Shown piece by piece: positions 6,190 to 9,254 of a stretch of DNA of 9,254 bases. The DNA is from Candidatus Methylomirabilota bacterium. GTDB taxonomy: Bacteria > Methylomirabilota > Methylomirabilia > Methylomirabilales > CSP1-5. The position numbers were made by a program, and so were the translations under genes. Positions within the stretch are counted from its first letter, which is position 1; every line of letters begins with the position of its first letter. Where the stretch lies: positions 1 through 9,254 of the forward strand of contig JAHFDE010000052.1 in NCBI GenBank assembly GCA_023249165.1, read 5' to 3'. The notes beneath the pieces are model-generated. The model had not been told where the DNA came from and made no database searches. It saw only the letters and a list, made by a program, of their open reading frames with translations.

Positions 6190-6555
6190 ATGAGCAACGA
6201 GCCTCAAAGGCGGCGGGTTGTCCGCTTTCGCATTCGTGGTATCTCAGGGGCTATCACGACCCCCCAGGAGGCGGAGGTGCTCGATCTCAGCGTGACAGGA
6301 GCCCTTGTCGAGCACCAGGGCATGCTCCGGGTTGATGCCATCTGCTTCCTTGATCTGCCCACCTCCGCCGCGGAGCCCATGACCATCCAGTGTCGCGTGA
6401 TCCACAGCCGGGTAAGTCGACGCGAGCCGGAAGGGGCTCTGTATTATCGGACCGGGGTGGAATTCCTCGATCTCACCCCGGCAGCGGAGCAAGCCCTGGG
6501 GGCGCTGATTCGCTCCTATGGGGCCCCCGAGGGCGGAGAGGGAGAAGGCGGCTGA
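6190..6555 (+). CDS. PilZ domain protein (plus strand)
   Basis: 121-aa, single-domain PilZ protein, expected in the cytoplasm as a c-di-GMP receptor. Both binding motifs are complete: RxxxR as R8-RVV-R12 and D/NxSxxG as D32-L-S34-VT-G37. The beta-barrel continues to the GVEFLDL strand and is followed by a C-terminal helix (about 94-110) and a Gly/Glu tail. GGAGG lies about 6 nt before the ATG. It stands alone on its strand after a 428-bp gap and ends 24 bp from a second, unrelated-looking PilZ gene that points towards it. The regulated target cannot be inferred from neighbours. Confidence 0.88.
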   Translation: MSNEPQRRRVVRFRIRGISGAITTPQEAEVLDLSVTGALVEHQGMLRVDAICFLDLPTSAAEPMTIQCRVIHSRVSRREPEGALYYRTGVEFLDLTPAAEQALGALIRSYGAPEGGEGEGG

Positions 6556-6579
6556 CGGCCGGCCTCGTCTCCGGACGGA

Positions 6580-6981
6580 TCACTGGATCTCTTCAGGCTC
6601 GCTCGCGGGTGGTTCCGATCGTTTTATGATCTGTCGCCAGGCGTTGTGGGTCCGCTGCAGTGACGACTCTCTCGCGTAGTACCTCCAGATCTCGTCCTTT
6701 TCCTGAAGGCCCAGATGAAGGAACTCCACCCCTGCAGTCCCTGGGGTGACCCACTTCACTTTAGCCAGAGTCTGGACGGGACGGTGGCTGAGGGGGAGGT
6801 GGAAGCGGAGGAGGACGTCGGCTCCGACGGGGGGAGTTGTCTCCTGCGTCGTGAGGAGCGTTCCGTGAGTCCCGATGTTCGTGATCCGCCCCTGCTGGGT
6901 GCGGGCACCCCTGACCTCGTACTCCACCGCCAGGTCGCAGGCAGCACGCGGTGAGCGACGCTTATCGGTTCGCTCAGTCAT
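6580..6981 (-). CDS. PilZ domain protein (minus strand, overlapping radC)
   Basis: 133-aa protein with a PilZ domain. The first c-di-GMP motif is intact (R8-RSP-R12). The second is altered: N35-I-G37-TH-G40 has Gly where the motif has Ser, so binding may be weaker or lost. Barrel strands lead to AGVEFLHL (about 83-90), as in many PilZ proteins. A helix (about 92-120) and an acidic tail follow. I start at the ATG at 6979-6981 because GAGGAG lies 6 nt upstream; an in-frame ATG 24 bp further up has no such site. The start overlaps the radC stop by 8 bp, so the two are co-transcribed and probably translationally coupled. It is convergent with the other PilZ gene. Confidence 0.86.
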   Translation of the reverse strand: MTERTDKRRSPRAACDLAVEYEVRGARTQQGRITNIGTHGTLLTTQETTPPVGADVLLRFHLPLSHRPVQTLAKVKWVTPGTAGVEFLHLGLQEKDEIWRYYARESSLQRTHNAWRQIIKRSEPPASEPEEIQ

Positions 6982-7717
6982 GGCGGACTCCTCGGCGGCG
7001 GTCATACGCGCGCTCGTACTCGGCGATCAGGCCGGCATCCGCAAAGCTGAAGTAGCGATCGTCCCCGATGATAACATGGTCCAGGACCTTGACCCGCATG
7101 ATCTTCCCGGCGAAGACCAGCTCTTCGGTGATCGTCTTGTCGGTGGCACTCGGTTTGGGATTGCCCGACGGGTGGTTGTGGGCAACGATGAGGGCCGCGG
7201 CATGGTGGCGATTGGCCATCTGCATGATCTCGCGAGGATAGACCGGACTTTCCGTGAGCGAGCCTTCACTCGCCGTGCGAACGTCGACGATCTCGTTCTG
7301 GCCGTTGAGGAGCAGGACCCGAAAGACCTCCTTCTTGAGATCTCGCATCTCTGGCAAGAGAAAGGCATGGACATCCTCTGAGGACTCCACCTTCCCCTTG
7401 ATCTGCTTGGCCTCGCTGAGGGAGCGGCGGCCGAGTTCGAGGGCCGCCTGCAGCTCTGCGATCTTGGCACTCCCCAACCCCTTGACGGCGCGCAGGTCGT
7501 GTGCATCGGCGGCGGAGAGGCCCCGCAAGCCCCCAAAGGTTTGCAAGAGCTCCCGTCCGAGATCGACGGCGCTTTGCCCTCTGACGCCGGTGCGACACAG
7601 GATGCCGAGGAGTTCGGCCGTCGTCAGCTGCTGCGGGCCATGCTTCAAGAGGCGTTCGCGGGGCCGCTCCCCTTCCGGCCACTCTTTGATCGCCCGCGGA
7701 TATCGCTTGCCCCCCAT
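6974..7717 (-). CDS. radC: RadC family JAB/MPN domain protein
   Basis: 247-aa RadC-type protein. The N-terminal part has a helix-hairpin-helix-like DNA-binding region (about 68-98, LRAVKGLGSAKIAELQAALE). The C-terminal part is a JAB1/MPN (JAMM) metalloprotease-like domain (about 110-230) with E130, the AHNHPSGNPKPS motif (H180, H182) and D193, all the residues needed to bind zinc. RadC was first named for a supposed DNA-repair role, which has since been questioned; its real activity is not settled. GGAG lies 6 nt before the ATG, and a good promoter lies about 35 bp further upstream. Its 3' end overlaps a PilZ gene, an unusual partner. Confidence 0.95.
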   Translation of the reverse strand: MGGKRYPRAIKEWPEGERPRERLLKHGPQQLTTAELLGILCRTGVRGQSAVDLGRELLQTFGGLRGLSAADAHDLRAVKGLGSAKIAELQAALELGRRSLSEAKQIKGKVESSEDVHAFLLPEMRDLKKEVFRVLLLNGQNEIVDVRTASEGSLTESPVYPREIMQMANRHHAAALIVAHNHPSGNPKPSATDKTITEELVFAGKIMRVKVLDHVIIGDDRYFSFADAGLIAEYERAYDRRRGVRHD

Positions 7718-7755
7718 TGGATTCTCCGGATCGATCTCGTCGTCGTTCAGGGCGG

Positions 7756-7785
7756 ATCATAAAGGGAATACTATACCATTGTCAC
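7756..7785 (-). promoter_or_regulatory. Sigma-70-type promoter for radC-pilZ
   Basis: On the minus strand GTGACA (7785-7780, 5/6) is followed after 18 bp by TATGAT (7761-7756, 5/6), which puts the start near 7749 and gives a leader of about 32 nt. Inside the spacer lies a second possible -10, TGGTATAGT (7778-7770), of the extended type, similar to the ctpA promoter. The spacer also holds an imperfect palindrome, GGAATACTATACC (7765-7777 on the plus strand, 10 of 13 positions symmetric), which could be an operator. Confidence 0.6.
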
Positions 7786-7914
7786 GCGGAAAGGCCACAG
7801 GACAAGGACGGAAGCGGGCTATGGCTGATCGGCCCGCCGCTGCGTCGTTCGAGACGGCGCCGCTTTCCCTTCAACGGCCCGAAGGAGCTCCTCGGAGCAA
7901 TAGAGGGGTCATTA

Positions 7915-7962
7915 ATGGCAGTTGACCTCAGTAATAACAATAACTTAGATAAGACTCTCTAA
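7915..7962 (+). CDS. Possible 15-codon ORF, Asn-rich
   Basis: A short frame encoding MAVDLSNNNNLDKTL starts at an ATG with GAGGGG 6 nt upstream. It ends 8 nt before a perfect 8-bp hairpin. Four consecutive Asn codons sit in a patch far more AT-rich than the surroundings. No gene follows on this strand within the window, so it is not an obvious leader peptide. It could be the broken start of a lost gene or chance. Low confidence. Confidence 0.2.
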   Translation: MAVDLSNNNNLDKTL

Positions 7963-7970
7963 GGGAGGCT

Positions 7971-7994
7971 TGCCCTGAACAGGCCATCAGGGCA
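7971..7994 (-). terminator. Hairpin after the NRAMP gene
   Basis: TGCCCTGA (7971-7978) and TCAGGGCA (7987-7994) form a perfect 8-bp stem with an 8-nt loop. On the minus strand it begins 13 nt after the transporter stop codon, a typical terminator position, but only AAGCCTCCCTTAG follows rather than a U-tract. It could equally end a short plus-strand transcript. Confidence 0.4.
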
Positions 7995-8007
7995 TCCGTG
8001 TGGCCCC

Positions 8008-9243
8008 TCAAAGGATCGAGGTGATGAGGAGCAAGATCGTGAGGGCCGACATCAGGAAGGCCGTGCCCCAGCCGATCAGGTTCACCAGGGGGGAGTTCAC
8101 CGCCGCCCCCATGACCTCGCGGTCGTTGATGAGCTGGAGCACGATGACCAGGATGAACGGGAGGAGGATGCCGTTCAGGGTCTGCGAAAAGAACATGATC
8201 GGGATGAGGGGAAGGTCGGGCCAGAGGATGGTCGCGGCGCCCATCCCGATCATGGCCAGATAGATGGCAAAAAATCCTGGTGCCTCAGCGGGCCGCCGAT
8301 CGACGCCGGTGGTCCAGCCTAACGCCTCGCAGGCGGCATAGGCCGTGCTCAGGGGGAGGACGGCGGCCGAGAAGATCGAGGCATTGAGGAGGCCCAGGGC
8401 GAAGAAGAGACTCGCGTATCGTCCCGCGAACGGCTCCAGGGCCCGGGCCGCATCCGCGGCGGTTTCGATTCGGACGCCGTGCGCGTGAAGCGTGGCCGCA
8501 CACGCCACGATGATAAAGTAGGCTACACCCGTGGCCACGAAGGCCCCCAGGATCACATCGAGGCGGGCGTATTTGTACTCTTTCCATCGGAGTCCTTTGT
8601 CCACGGTGGAGGACTGCACGTAAAATTGCATCCAGGGTGTGATGGTGGTTCCGACCAGGGTGATCACCATGAGGAGATAGTCCTGGTCCATGTGGAAGGA
8701 GGGGCGGATCGTCTGCCGCAAGACCTCGCCCCAGGGAGGGGTCGCGAGGAAGGCAGAGATGACATAGAGCAGGTACAGCGCGCTCGCGATCAGGAACACG
8801 CGCTCGACTCTAGCGTAGGTGCCTTGGATCACGAGCCAGGCGACGAAGCCGGCGGTCAGGGGAACGGAGAGAAAACGGGGGATGCCGAAGATCTCAAAGG
8901 CCGCGGCCGCGCCCGCGAACTCGGCCATGGTGTTGGCCAGGTTGGCGAGGATGAGAATCGCGAGAATCAGAACGGTTGCCCGGACGCCGTAGCGCTCCCG
9001 AATTAGCTCCCCCAGGCCCTTGCCGGTCACCACGCCCATCCGACTCCCCATCTCCTGCACCACGGCGAGACTGATCGTGGTGAAGAAGAGGGCCCAGAGC
9101 AGGCTGTAGCCGTAGTGGGCACCCGCCAGGGAATAGGTGGCAATGCCACCGGCGTCCTGGTCCACGCTGGCCGTGATGATCCCCGGCCCCATGATCGACA
9201 AAAAGACGAGGAGCCGACGCTTGTGCCGGTAGGGCATTCGCAT
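8008..9243 (-). CDS. Divergent NRAMP-family divalent metal transporter
   Basis: 411-aa inner-membrane protein of the NRAMP/SLC11 family with about 11 transmembrane helices. TM1 begins at GPGIITASVD, as in the family, but the metal-binding DPGN motif reads D30-A-G-G33. In TM6 the usual MPH segment reads T202-P-W204. So the Asp is kept, but the Asn, the metal-selecting Met and the proton-linked His are replaced. Loss of Asn and Met is a mark of the NRAMP-related clades known to carry Mg2+ rather than Mn2+/Fe2+; a Thr at the Met position is also known from plant aluminium-transporting NRAMP relatives. I therefore avoid the mntH name. AAGG lies 6 nt before the chosen ATG. The frame stays open to the window edge 11 bp further on, so a slightly longer N-terminus is possible, though family homology starts close to here. 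No metal-sensing element is visible in the few upstream bases. Confidence 0.9.
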   Translation of the reverse strand: MRMPYRHKRRLLVFLSIMGPGIITASVDQDAGGIATYSLAGAHYGYSLLWALFFTTISLAVVQEMGSRMGVVTGKGLGELIRERYGVRATVLILAILILANLANTMAEFAGAAAAFEIFGIPRFLSVPLTAGFVAWLVIQGTYARVERVFLIASALYLLYVISAFLATPPWGEVLRQTIRPSFHMDQDYLLMVITLVGTTITPWMQFYVQSSTVDKGLRWKEYKYARLDVILGAFVATGVAYFIIVACAATLHAHGVRIETAADAARALEPFAGRYASLFFALGLLNASIFSAAVLPLSTAYAACEALGWTTGVDRRPAEAPGFFAIYLAMIGMGAATILWPDLPLIPIMFFSQTLNGILLPFILVIVLQLINDREVMGAAVNSPLVNLIGWGTAFLMSALTILLLITSIL

Positions 9244-9254
9244 GAAGCGCCTTG

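Noticed and set aside
5947..6207. 86-codon minus-strand frame antisense to the start of the PilZ gene
   Set aside because: No ribosome binding site or recognisable domain; it crosses the well-supported PilZ start and ends inside the palindrome.
7821..7925. Plus-strand frame of about 34 codons starting at an ATG before the Asn-rich mini-ORF
   Set aside because: Its ribosome binding site is poor, its composition is that of random GC-rich sequence, and it overlaps the better-supported mini-ORF in another frame.

Overview
The window comes from a high-GC, Gram-negative-type bacterium. It has a FtsEX/EnvC amidase-activation module with its periplasmic processing protease, a YqgE/AlgH protein and two PilZ proteins. 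GC content is clearly above 60% by eye, and almost every gene has a good AGGAGG-like ribosome binding site. Gene content and order would fit a NC10/Methylomirabilota-, Rokubacteria- or Deltaproteobacteria-like genome, but no marker here settles the phylum.

Layout. (1) 1-84: GTCAGCA heptad repeats and their inverted copy, just downstream of the first operon. (2) 85-4371, minus strand, transcribed right to left: ftsE, a 123-bp inverted-repeat-bounded insert, ftsX, an envC-like degenerate LytM/M23 protein, and a ctpA-type S41 protease that also has its own promoter. (3) 4372-4580: a divergent promoter region with a good TTGACA-17-TAGCAT promoter facing right. (4) 4581-5761, plus strand: a membrane-anchored TPR protein, then a YqgE/AlgH protein that unexpectedly carries a Tat-type signal. 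(5) 5762-6189: 428 bp without a convincing gene, holding a large palindrome of about 84 bp. (6) 6190-6555 (+) and 6580-6981 (-): two different PilZ proteins, tail to tail; the second overlaps the end of radC (6974-7717, -). (7) 7718-8007: the radC promoter, a possible 15-codon ORF and a hairpin. (8) 8008-9243 (-): a divergent NRAMP-family transporter, probably complete, near the right edge.

How the genes fit together. FtsE (ATPase) and FtsX (permease) form the divisome complex that, in studied bacteria, drives a periplasmic coiled-coil/LytM regulator to activate cell-wall amidases. The next gene encodes exactly that kind of catalytically dead LytM protein. The S41 protease could process or turn over envelope proteins, including cell-wall hydrolases. 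Together they read as a septal cell-wall remodelling operon. The other genes (TPR, YqgE, PilZ pair, RadC, NRAMP) form separate small transcription units.

The most unusual item is the ftsE-ftsX junction. Perfect 13-bp inverted repeats bound a 29-codon ORF with its own ribosome binding site. Its first 8 residues look like the start, and the rest like the end, of a small GIY-YIG nuclease. I read it as an internally deleted mobile-element remnant, possibly now co-opted to couple translation into ftsX.
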